Part shown: piece by piece, positions 39,096-45,837 of the stretch
Position numbering within the stretch: position 1 is the stretch's first letter
Layout: each line of letters starts with the position of its first letter
DNA from: Lewinellaceae bacterium
GTDB taxonomy: Bacteria; Bacteroidota; Bacteroidia; Chitinophagales; Saprospiraceae
NCBI GenBank assembly: GCA_020636095.1
Contig: JACJYN010000013.1
Span: forward strand, 68,970-132,969
DNA length: 64,000 nucleotides
Direction: 5' to 3'
The notes under the pieces: generated by a model
Told to the model about the DNA's origin: nothing
The model's input: the letters and a program-made list of their open reading frames with translations, nothing else
Databases searched by the model: none
Program-made: the position numbers and the translations under genes

Positions 39096-40046
39096 TCAGT
39101 CTCCCCTTTTGATGTTAGGGTTACTGTTATCGTTATCTTTAAGCATCTCATTAACATCCTCATAAGGAAGAAACATGCCACTCTGCGAAGCCACTTTCAC
39201 ACCAAAATCCCGGATAAATTTTTCGGTATATTTCTCTCCAGACCTGTTATTATCAAGAAAAGTATTGATCGCAGAATAGCCTTTCTCTTTAATGAAAGCC
39301 GAAGCCTTGTTATAGGAGGACAGCGAATGCATCACAATACAATCCCCCGCCAATCCATCCGTCTTCATCATCGTAAGCAAAGAAAGAAAATCCGTCATCC
39401 CCTCAAAAACATCGACTACGCCATTTCCCGAACGGAACCCACGAATGACGGTAATATCCCTGGCGATAAGAGCAGATTTAAAAGGATAGTCATCCAGTGC
39501 TGCGCGGATTTCATAGCCCCCTGCCCTGTTCTCCATGCCAAAAGCAAAATACTCCTTGCCATTGGCGAGATTTCGATAGCGAACCTCTTTGAGGTATTTC
39601 CTGGCCAGGAAACCCGAAATCTTCCGCTTTTCAGTGAGATATTCCATAATAGCCGGATTTTCAATCTCCCTGGCTTCGATAAATTCAAGCTGCCGTGCCT
39701 GCGGCGCAGATTGCTGTTGAAAAGAAAAAAGGTTTTGATCTGGTTTACGACCTGGTTTTAAGGGTTGCATCTGGCACAAGGATTCTAAAAAATGCAAAGC
39801 ATCGCTCACTTTAGTATATCCTTCGTGCCGCATCACAAAATCAATGACCGTCCCACCGCTATCGGCAAAGTCGTTCCAGATCCATTTACCGCCCAGGTAG
39901 GAAGTATGGAAAGAAGACTCTTTCTCCCTCCGGAAAGGAGAGCGATACCAATATTCGGCGCCACCCTTTGTTATTTCCGTTGGCTCATAGCCCAGGCGGG
40001 ACATAATATCCGGAAGGGAGAGTTTTTTGGCCTGTTCGCTGTTCAT
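39096..40046 (-). CDS. CHC2 zinc-finger / TOPRIM primase-like protein
   Basis: This is 316 residues from the ATG at 40046. The N-terminal region (LSLPDIMSRLGYEP, YWYRSPFRREKESSFH, WIWNDFADSGGTVIDFVM) is the degenerate zinc-finger module of plasmid and mobile-element primases. A TOPRIM-like domain follows with VVDVFEGMTDFLSLL (E) and AINTFLDNNRSGE (D.N). Such proteins prime replication or the transferred strand after conjugation. It is encoded 44 bp downstream of parB, probably in one operon. The frame is intact, unlike most genes left of 31 kb. Confidence 0.85.
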   Translation of the reverse strand: MNSEQAKKLSLPDIMSRLGYEPTEITKGGAEYWYRSPFRREKESSFHTSYLGGKWIWNDFADSGGTVIDFVMRHEGYTKVSDALHFLESLCQMQPLKPGRKPDQNLFSFQQQSAPQARQLEFIEAREIENPAIMEYLTEKRKISGFLARKYLKEVRYRNLANGKEYFAFGMENRAGGYEIRAALDDYPFKSALIARDITVIRGFRSGNGVVDVFEGMTDFLSLLTMMKTDGLAGDCIVMHSLSSYNKASAFIKEKGYSAINTFLDNNRSGEKYTEKFIRDFGVKVASQSGMFLPYEDVNEMLKDNDNSNPNIKRGD

Positions 40047-40089
40047 ACGCTGCAAATTCCGTATTTACTGATATACTGAAAGCAGGCTT

Positions 40090-40359
40090 TCATGATTTAC
40101 TTTTCAGTTTCTCATACTTTTCCCTAACCGCTTCCAGGAAGAAAGTCTTTAAGTCCATCGATTCATCAATGATGGCTTTCTTCAATTCCTTGTGCAGGCT
40201 TTCCGGAGTATCTACCGTTACCCGGACGGTTTTTTCTTTCTCTGCTTTTGCAGCTGGTTCCAGCTGGTGAATCTTTTCTACAGCACCTTCCAACTGGTCA
40301 ATTTCCGGCGAAGGATGATCCATCAGGTCAACGATGCTTCTTTTTTCTCTTTTTGCCAT
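40090..40359 (-). CDS. Small partition partner (ribbon-helix-helix, ParB-like)
   Basis: This is 89 residues. An acidic linker (PEIDQLEGAVEKIHQLEP) precedes a C-terminal ribbon-helix-helix (VRVTVDTPESLHKELKKAII, DLKTFFLEAVREKYEKL). The start ATG overlaps the parA stop (TAATG), the classical arrangement of type Ib partition operons, in which the small protein binds centromere repeats and stimulates the ParA ATPase. No ParB nuclease-like domain is present. Confidence 0.75.
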   Translation of the reverse strand: MAKREKRSIVDLMDHPSPEIDQLEGAVEKIHQLEPAAKAEKEKTVRVTVDTPESLHKELKKAIIDESMDLKTFFLEAVREKYEKLKSKS

Positions 40360-41024
40360 TATGCCGCCTCCATCTTTTCAATTAACCGGGTTTCGATTTC
40401 CTGGCAAAGCGCCTCTATCTCAATTTTGGCTTTGAGGTCTTCCCATTCCAAAGCGGTAAGGCCGTATTTGCTGCTTCTCTTATGAGCCACCCTTTCGTTT
40501 ACCACACTATTGAGTGGTGTGACCCCATATCGCTCAAACAGGGAAAGAGCTTCCTTCATTTCGCAGCTTTCCGCATTATGGCTGAACCGGTTGAGCGCCA
40601 GAAAGGCCGGGATTTCTGGCTTGACCATCTTGGCATCTTCGTATCTTTTCAGGAACCTTTCAAAACTTTTTAGGTCGTCGATAGAAGGGGTAATGGGTAT
40701 AATGAGAAAATTGGAGAGCAGTATCATTTTGGTGGTCACCTTTTCCAGTTGAGGCACACCATCTAAAATGATAACCCGGTAGCCATTACCTTGGTGAGTT
40801 TTCACATCGTTAACCAGCCCGTCAACGCTCGACATCGGAAAAACGTCTATTTGGGGATCGGCTTCCCCTTCCCTTCGGGCGCGCCAGTCGCAGGTTGTCC
40901 TTTGTTCAATATCCGTATCAATGATACAGGCCTTTTCGCCTTGCCGGGCGAAGTACACGGCGATATTCCGGGCAAGCGTGGATTTTCCCACTCCGCCTTT
41001 CAGGTTGGTAACGGCAATGATCAT
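40359..41024 (-). CDS. parA: ParA-family partition ATPase
   Basis: This is 221 residues. The deviant Walker A KGGVGKST is at residues 9-16, the A' motif CIIDTDIEQRTTCDWRARR at about 34-52, and Walker B as VIILDGVP. The length without an N-terminal HTH marks a type Ib ParA. It positions plasmid copies on the nucleoid together with the downstream small partner. The upstream region (41045-41190) holds repeated TACTGA sites that could be the centromere. A GGAGG Shine-Dalgarno-like sequence precedes the start. Confidence 0.92.
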   Translation of the reverse strand: MIIAVTNLKGGVGKSTLARNIAVYFARQGEKACIIDTDIEQRTTCDWRARREGEADPQIDVFPMSSVDGLVNDVKTHQGNGYRVIILDGVPQLEKVTTKMILLSNFLIIPITPSIDDLKSFERFLKRYEDAKMVKPEIPAFLALNRFSHNAESCEMKEALSLFERYGVTPLNSVVNERVAHKRSSKYGLTALEWEDLKAKIEIEALCQEIETRLIEKMEAA

Positions 41025-41044
41025 GGTTATCTCCTCCGGTAAGT

Positions 41045-41190
41045 TCAGCGAAAATATATACTGAGGTACTGATAAACGGAAATCATTTTATCTGCCTTTA
41101 CTGATAGGCTGCTATTTTAGAGCCCAGGATGGCTTTTGGGTAACAGGCTGGAAATACTGATAACAGTCTATACTGAAACACCGATCTCAG
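41045..41190. repeat. TACTGA repeat cluster, candidate partition site
   Basis: Five TACTGA hexamers (four followed by T or A) occur directly upstream of parA, spaced irregularly. Two more sit at 40065-40080 between the primase and its upstream gene. Type Ib partition systems typically use such arrays as centromere and operator. Confidence 0.4.
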
Positions 41191-41232
41191 TTTGAAGAGT
41201 AAAGGCTGAACGCCAAACAGCAGAACCCTTAT

Positions 41233-41301
41233 CTTTTCAATAGCAAACTGCGCGTTAGCGCAAAACTAGTGAGCGGTAGCGAACGCATTTTAGGCCATCC
41301 C
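41233..41301. repeat. Direct repeat DR-L flanking the TPR-CHAT gene
   Basis: This 69-bp block begins CTTTTCAATAGC, continues with GCGCGTTAGCGCAAAACTA and ends TTAGGCCATCCC. It matches 43457-43525 at about 57 of 69 positions without gaps. Confidence 0.7.
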
Positions 41302-41384
41302 AATGTGTGTATCCAAATTTCTTGGATAATTCCTGCTCCTCAAAATTTGTTATCTTTAATTCACAACTTAAACCTGTTCTGGCG

Positions 41385-43418
41385 ATGCCTGAAAAACCGC
41401 CCATAGCACTGATCCTCTTCTCCAATGAGCTAGACCGCTTCCTCCCCATGGTGGAGAAGGAGCGAAAGGTGATCGAAGAGGCGCTAGAACACTACGATGA
41501 TTCCAACCGAATGAAAGTCATCGCCCGCTCTTCGGTAAGCGTGGAGGAGGTCTTTCGCCTGTTCAGCCGCTACCGGGGGCGTATCGTGTTGTTCCACTTT
41601 GCGGGCCACTCTGGGGGCGAAGGGCTGCAATTCAACAAAAACTTTAAGGATGCTGAGCTGGGCAAGGCGATTGGCTTAGCTGAGTTGTTTCGGCGCGAAG
41701 CTTCGGAGGGTCTCCTGCAACTAGTATTTCTAAATGGCTGCTCCACCCGCTCACAATTGGAATTGCTCAAAGAGACAGGAATACCGTCGGTCATCTCCAC
41801 CCGCCATCCAGTCGACGATCAGCGGGCGCTCCAGTTTGCGAAGCAGTTTTACCGCGCCCTGGCTAATGCCGATCAGGAGCAACCCTTTAAAGAACTGCAG
41901 ACACTTGATGATGCCTTCAAACAGGCAGTGGCCTACTTGAAAAGTTTATATCCACTCAATGTTCAAAAAATGGAAAGGGGAGTGGCTTTCGGCTTTGGCA
42001 CAGAAGAGAAAGAACCATGGGTCTTATATAGCCGCAATCCATACTGGACACTCTCTTTTGAGATGGCAGGGGATAGCAAGTCCTTCGATGAGCTGCTAGT
42101 CAAGCAACTCATCGAAGCCGTTCAGCCATTCCTCCATGAAGATAAAACTGTGGAGAGCAGGATACGCCAGCGACATGACGAGGCGCTGCTCCTGTTCAAA
42201 CGAGGAATAATGGAAAAAAGCTTGCGATACCTACAAGAGGCCAAAAAGCAGGCGGAGCAATATGAGTGTTTTACCCTTCTGGTCGACATCTTAAACCTCG
42301 AACTGCAGCATGAACTCGCTTCTTTAGGCACGATAGAGGCACCCTATTCCCATTTTGAGGGTTTGCACCGGGAAAAAGAGGTGGTTCTGGAAAAACTGGC
42401 ACTGGAGACAGAGGCTCAACATATAAGAGACCTGGCCTTTATCCTGTACCGAACGGCTAACACCCAGGGGATAGAAAGAACGCTCAAGCAACTCATGGAG
42501 CTCAAGAGCCGTGCTTTTCTTCAACAGCCCGGAAAGTTCTCCTCTTTTCGCGCCAAATTGTTTTTCCACCACAGCTGGGGCTTGATCCATACCGTAGAGA
42601 ATATCAACCCTACTCTGACTTTTTCCCATCACCTGAAAGCCCTCGAGTTATGGGACAGACACCCTATTTTCAAAAAAGAATATCCGCGCCTGTACAAGTT
42701 AAACCTGTTCAACTACCTGAGCATTCGCCATTCCTATAGAGATTATTCTGATTTTGAAGCCGTCCTGAATAAAGCTCAGGAAATAGAATCCAGAACCATA
42801 GTTGACAAAACTTCCGATTTCCACGACACCTACCACTACCGCCTGCTCTACCTGATGAATACGGGGAGCTACGAAGAGGCTCTGAGCCTGGTAGAAGAAT
42901 TGGAGGAAAAAATATCCGATCTCACTCGGCAAAAATACCCTCTCCGCAAAAATAAACTCATCACGCTCTATTACAACATATCCATCCTCCTCTTCGTCAT
43001 CGAACGGTACGACGAGGCGCTGGAATGGATTCAAAAACTGCGGAAAGAAATCCAAAAATCGACGGCTACCCGCCAGGATATTCAGTACTTTGCCTACATT
43101 CTCAAGCTGCTCATACAGTTCGAAAAAGGAGAGGCTAATCAGTTGGATTATAGAGAACCTTACATCAAAAAGCTGTTGAGGGACAACGATATGCTCTCCG
43201 AATTTGATGAGATGGTGCTAACCCACATTCGCAGACTCAACAAGAGCAGCCTCGCCAGTGAAGACCACAAACTGTACCAGGCCATGCTAAGAGATATTGA
43301 GTCCTCTGAGAAAAAATTCAAGAAGGTACGTGGGAGAGAAGAAGTCAAATTGTGGGTGAAGAGTAAACTCAGCGAAAGAAAAATGACCGATATCCTGAAA
43401 GAAGAGTTCGGGCAATAA
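41385..43418 (+). CDS. CHAT caspase-like peptidase with C-terminal TPR-like repeats
   Basis: The start is chosen at the ATG at 41385 (MPEKPPIALILFSNELDRFL); upstream codons lack family features. The protein is 677 residues. The CHAT domain (about 1-215) shows the catalytic His in IVLFHFAGHSGGEGLQF, the catalytic Cys in LVFLNGCSTRSQLE, and RALQFAKQFYRALA. The remaining 450 residues are alpha-helical repeats (ALLLFKRGIMEKSLRYLQEA, SYEEALSLVEELEEKI, RYDEALEWIQKLRKEI) of TPR type. The fusion is like TPR-CHAT peptidases of defence systems, but no CRISPR effector is nearby. Direct repeats flank the gene. It is intact. Confidence 0.85.
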   Translation: MPEKPPIALILFSNELDRFLPMVEKERKVIEEALEHYDDSNRMKVIARSSVSVEEVFRLFSRYRGRIVLFHFAGHSGGEGLQFNKNFKDAELGKAIGLAELFRREASEGLLQLVFLNGCSTRSQLELLKETGIPSVISTRHPVDDQRALQFAKQFYRALANADQEQPFKELQTLDDAFKQAVAYLKSLYPLNVQKMERGVAFGFGTEEKEPWVLYSRNPYWTLSFEMAGDSKSFDELLVKQLIEAVQPFLHEDKTVESRIRQRHDEALLLFKRGIMEKSLRYLQEAKKQAEQYECFTLLVDILNLELQHELASLGTIEAPYSHFEGLHREKEVVLEKLALETEAQHIRDLAFILYRTANTQGIERTLKQLMELKSRAFLQQPGKFSSFRAKLFFHHSWGLIHTVENINPTLTFSHHLKALELWDRHPIFKKEYPRLYKLNLFNYLSIRHSYRDYSDFEAVLNKAQEIESRTIVDKTSDFHDTYHYRLLYLMNTGSYEEALSLVEELEEKISDLTRQKYPLRKNKLITLYYNISILLFVIERYDEALEWIQKLRKEIQKSTATRQDIQYFAYILKLLIQFEKGEANQLDYREPYIKKLLRDNDMLSEFDEMVLTHIRRLNKSSLASEDHKLYQAMLRDIESSEKKFKKVRGREEVKLWVKSKLSERKMTDILKEEFGQ

Positions 43419-43456
43419 TGACAGCCTGCTAGGTGCCGTTCTTTAGTCAACTCTCT

Positions 43457-43525
43457 CTTTTCAATAGCTCAACGCGCGTAAGCGCAAAACTTGTGAGCGA
43501 TAGCTCACGCAATATAGGCCATCCC
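43457..43525. repeat. Direct repeat DR-R flanking the TPR-CHAT gene
   Basis: This is the partner of 41233-41301. It contains internal dyads (GTGAGCGATAGCTCAC; GCGCGTAAGCGC), so single-stranded hairpins are possible. Confidence 0.7.
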
Positions 43526-43649
43526 GGAGGGATCGCGAACGAAGTGAGCGAAGGGTAGGTACTTAATCTTCTGTGTTCTTTAATAAGTTCTTTTGTTCTG
43601 TGTTCGTAAGCTTGAGGTACAAGCAAACTCCGGCTTTCGAGCCAATAAA

Positions 43650-43750
43650 ATCACTTCTTTGGGATGAAAGGCCACCTTTTTGGGATTTGCGACCACTTTT
43701 TTGGGCTGCAAAAATCACCTTCTTGGGATAAAAGATCACTTCTTTAGGTT
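43650..43750 (+). repeat. Five iterons, candidate oriV
   Basis: The 16-bp units ATCACTTCTTTGGGAT, GCCACCTTTTTGGGAT, ACCACTTTTTTGGGCT, ATCACCTTCTTGGGAT and ATCACTTCTTTAGGTT begin at 43650, 43671, 43692, 43714 and 43735. A spacing of 21-22 bp (two helical turns) is typical of Rep-binding iterons of theta plasmids. A further unit at 44479-44494 lies in the rep promoter and an inverted one at 45379-45394 lies inside rep. Confidence 0.8.
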
Positions 43751-43770
43751 AAGCATTGCCATTTTTGATG

Positions 43771-44241
43771 CTACTCTTCTTGCTTGAGCTTTGCCAATAC
43801 AGCCCGTTTGTTTTCAAGCGTTCCGGAAATAGAAGGCTGGAAGTCATGCTTTCTTTCTTCCGCATCGGCGCGTTCCAGCGCTTCGACAAGTTCTTCCAAC
43901 CCGTTGATGCCGCCTTCCTCACAGTCATAATCGACAACCATATAATCGAGGCAAATATCAGGGTCGGGGCAATAAGCGTTTTGGACAATACCGCCTTCGA
44001 CAATAATGACCACAGTGGCTTTGATTTTCATAGCCTGCTTCTTGCCCTCTATGCGTTTTAACACTTCTTCAGCAGCACGCCGGGTTTTGAAATCGCCGAT
44101 ACATTCCAACCCCTGATTGGAGATATGGCCATAGATCGACCAAAACTCCGCCTCGTCATCTTCTACTTGCTCCACAAAACCATCATAATCCTTGCAGCCG
44201 TGGATTTCATAAGCATCAAATGGGGTTATCTCTTTTGTCAT
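43771..44241 (-). CDS. Hypothetical plasmid protein with structured leader
   Basis: This is 156 residues, acidic and soluble, with no TM segment. Segments include DGFVEQVEDDEAEFWSIYGH, GDFKTRRAAEEVLKRIEGKK and an ATVVIIVEGGIVQNAYCPDP core containing two Cys. The last resembles the DpnD/PcfM-like or DUF-type 'vevivegGlVq.vyc' motif of small proteins on Bacteroidota conjugative elements. It is transcribed away from rep and preceded by structured leader E3, with AAGGAGG 6 nt before the ATG. The function is unknown. Confidence 0.6.
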   Translation of the reverse strand: MTKEITPFDAYEIHGCKDYDGFVEQVEDDEAEFWSIYGHISNQGLECIGDFKTRRAAEEVLKRIEGKKQAMKIKATVVIIVEGGIVQNAYCPDPDICLDYMVVDYDCEEGGINGLEELVEALERADAEERKHDFQPSISGTLENKRAVLAKLKQEE

Positions 44242-44266
44242 AGTAAATCCTCCTTTATGTTGTTAA

Positions 44267-44412
44267 GGGTAAAAGCACATTGCTCTTTACCCTTCTGCCT
44301 CGTGGCGAACAGTAGGGAGGCAAGCGCAAGGAGGCTCCGGACGAGGGTTCCCGGCCAGGGATACGTTTGGATGCCTTGCGCGCGCCAGGGGCGAAGCTCC
44401 TTAGCAGAAAAA
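44267..44412 (-). ncRNA. Structured RNA leader, copy E3
   Basis: On the minus strand it reads CTAAGGAGCTTCGCCCCT, then GCGCAAGG pairing with CCTTGCGC, a GC-rich hairpin around TTCGCCACGAGGC, and the final hairpin GGGTAAA...TTTTACCC, 26 nt before the ATG of the gene at 44241. Helix sequences differ from E1 and E2 but pairing is kept. Confidence 0.55.
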
Positions 44413-44478
44413 TGAGGGGTTAAAGTTAACAGGAACTGAAACCGGGTGTTTCAGGAATCTGGATTCTCCATCTCAACT

Positions 44479-44494
44479 ATCACTTTTTTGGGAC
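44479..44494 (+). promoter_or_regulatory. Single iteron at the rep promoter (candidate autoregulatory operator)
   Basis: ATCACTTTTTTGGGAC matches the iteron consensus and lies 58 bp upstream of the rep ATG. Rep_3 proteins commonly repress their own gene from such a site. Nearby AATCACTTGACACCAGGTGATATT also has a GTGAT-like dyad. Confidence 0.5.
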
Positions 44495-44551
44495 GAGGCT
44501 ATCATCACAAAATCACTTGACACCAGGTGATATTGTGAGATTATTGCCTGC

Positions 44552-45637
44552 ATGAATAGTGAGCAGGTAAAAAAACATTTCCCCACTGTCCCCGAAGACC
44601 TGTCTTCGATCGTCAAGCCGGAGGAATTGGTGGATATCGTTGAAATGACGCCTCTCACCCTGCAAGATCGCCGGATTTACAACCTCTTTATTGGCAATGC
44701 CTGGAATAACATTACGGCTAGGAGAAAGCACACCATCAGCCGCCAAGAGCTGACCAAATACGTCGATAGCAACAACCAGGATATAAGGGCTTCTCTGAGA
44801 AGGCTCATGGCGGCCATCGTGGTTATCAAGATCAGGAACAACCGGAACGGCCAACCCTCAACCCGGCAGATTCAACTTCTGGGGTCAAATGAAACGGAAG
44901 ACCACGGCGGCTCCATTGAATATTCCTTCCCGGATGACCTGATAAAGATCATAAGGGATACTCAGATTTTTGCCCGGCTGCATACCAAAGTGATGTTCGA
45001 GTTGTCGAGCAAGTACAGCCTTGCCTTGTATGAGTTTCTGCAAAAAAGGAAAAATCTGCAATACATCAGCAATGAAACACTGACGCTGGAAGAAACCAGG
45101 GCCATTTTCGGGGTCGGTAAGAGCAAGCTCAAGTCCTTTGGGCATTTCAATGATAAGGCGCTGAAGCCTGCTCTGAAAGAAGTGTCCTTTTTGACGGAGT
45201 TTGAGATTACCGCTGAACCCGCCCGTACCGGGCGGGCGGTCACGCACATCAAATTTTCCTGGCATAAGAAAACCGATGTTGGTGCACAGATAGCGGCGGT
45301 TGAGGAACTTGAGCGAAGTAAAACCGGGCGTAAAACAAGGATGAAGGGGGAGATAGAAGACTTGTTTACTATCACCTCATCCCAAAAAAGTGATAGTTCA
45401 CCTGCCGCCTCTGCTCATATCAGTAGCTTTCTGCCCAAATTGGAGGAAAACGGCTCCAAGCTTTTGGTTTCTGATTCCGGCATTGAGGGGGCAAGAGAAG
45501 TTATCCGGAAATCAGGGCAACGGCTCGATGTCTATGCTTTGGAACGGGAATTTTTGGAGCATGCGAGAAAGACGGGGTTTGAGCCGGGGAATGTGGATGG
45601 GGCGTTTGTCAATTTTGTGAAGAAGAAGGTTTCTTAG
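44552..45637 (+). CDS. repB: Plasmid replication initiator (Rep_3 / RepB family)
   Basis: This is 361 residues. It has the two winged-helix domains of Rep_3 initiators: LTLQDRRIYNLFIGNAWNNI, ISRQELTKYVDSNNQDIRAS, and ALYEFLQKRKNLQYISNETL, LTLEETRAIFGVGKSKLKSF, VSFLTEFEITAEPARTGRAV. The C-terminal 100 residues (ISSFLPKLEENGSKLLVSDS...) are a plasmid-specific tail. Rep binds iterons to open oriV; five iterons lie about 800 bp upstream, one at its promoter and an inverted one within the gene. It is intact, so the replicon may be functional. Confidence 0.85.
   Translation: MNSEQVKKHFPTVPEDLSSIVKPEELVDIVEMTPLTLQDRRIYNLFIGNAWNNITARRKHTISRQELTKYVDSNNQDIRASLRRLMAAIVVIKIRNNRNGQPSTRQIQLLGSNETEDHGGSIEYSFPDDLIKIIRDTQIFARLHTKVMFELSSKYSLALYEFLQKRKNLQYISNETLTLEETRAIFGVGKSKLKSFGHFNDKALKPALKEVSFLTEFEITAEPARTGRAVTHIKFSWHKKTDVGAQIAAVEELERSKTGRKTRMKGEIEDLFTITSSQKSDSSPAASAHISSFLPKLEENGSKLLVSDSGIEGAREVIRKSGQRLDVYALEREFLEHARKTGFEPGNVDGAFVNFVKKKVS
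45379..45394 (-). repeat. Inverted iteron inside rep
   Basis: ATCCCAAAAAAGTGAT is the exact complement of the iteron consensus and lies within codons for SSQKSDS. It could handcuff with the upstream array. Confidence 0.55.
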
Positions 45638-45837
45638 TTTTAAAGGGAAGGTGATTACTCCGCCTGCATATACAATGACATCATTTTGAACATTATAGTT
45701 TTAACAAAGGAAGGTTAGAAGATCTGGGATACTCATTAAGTGAGCGAGGGGTAGCAACCCAAAGCAAAATGAAAGAGAAAAACCAGCACTTCTGGATGGT
45801 TTTATGGCAACCGCTCCTACGTGATTTTCATACGCTC

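Larger units (their letters stand above)
41025..41384. other. parA upstream region: TACTGA repeats and direct repeat DR-L
   Basis: No gene is present. TACTGAG, TACTGAT (three times) and TACTGAA lie between 41061 and 41180. The left copy of a 69-bp direct repeat lies at 41233-41301. Confidence 0.5.
43419..43770. other. Intergenic region with DR-R and the iteron array
   Basis: No gene is present. It contains the right copy of the 69-bp repeat, a GTGAGC-GATA-GCTCAC hairpin, a tract TTCTGTGTTC...GTTCTTTTG, and the five iterons described separately. Confidence 0.6.

Noticed and set aside
41385..43418. TPR-CHAT as part of a type III-E CRISPR (Craspase) system
   Set aside because: No gRAMP, Cas genes or CRISPR repeats are in the window, and TPR-CHAT proteins also occur alone.
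43650..43750. Regular repeats considered as a CRISPR array
   Set aside because: Units are 16 bp at 21-22-bp period with no room for spacers, no cas genes are present, and a Rep gene is adjacent; these are iterons.
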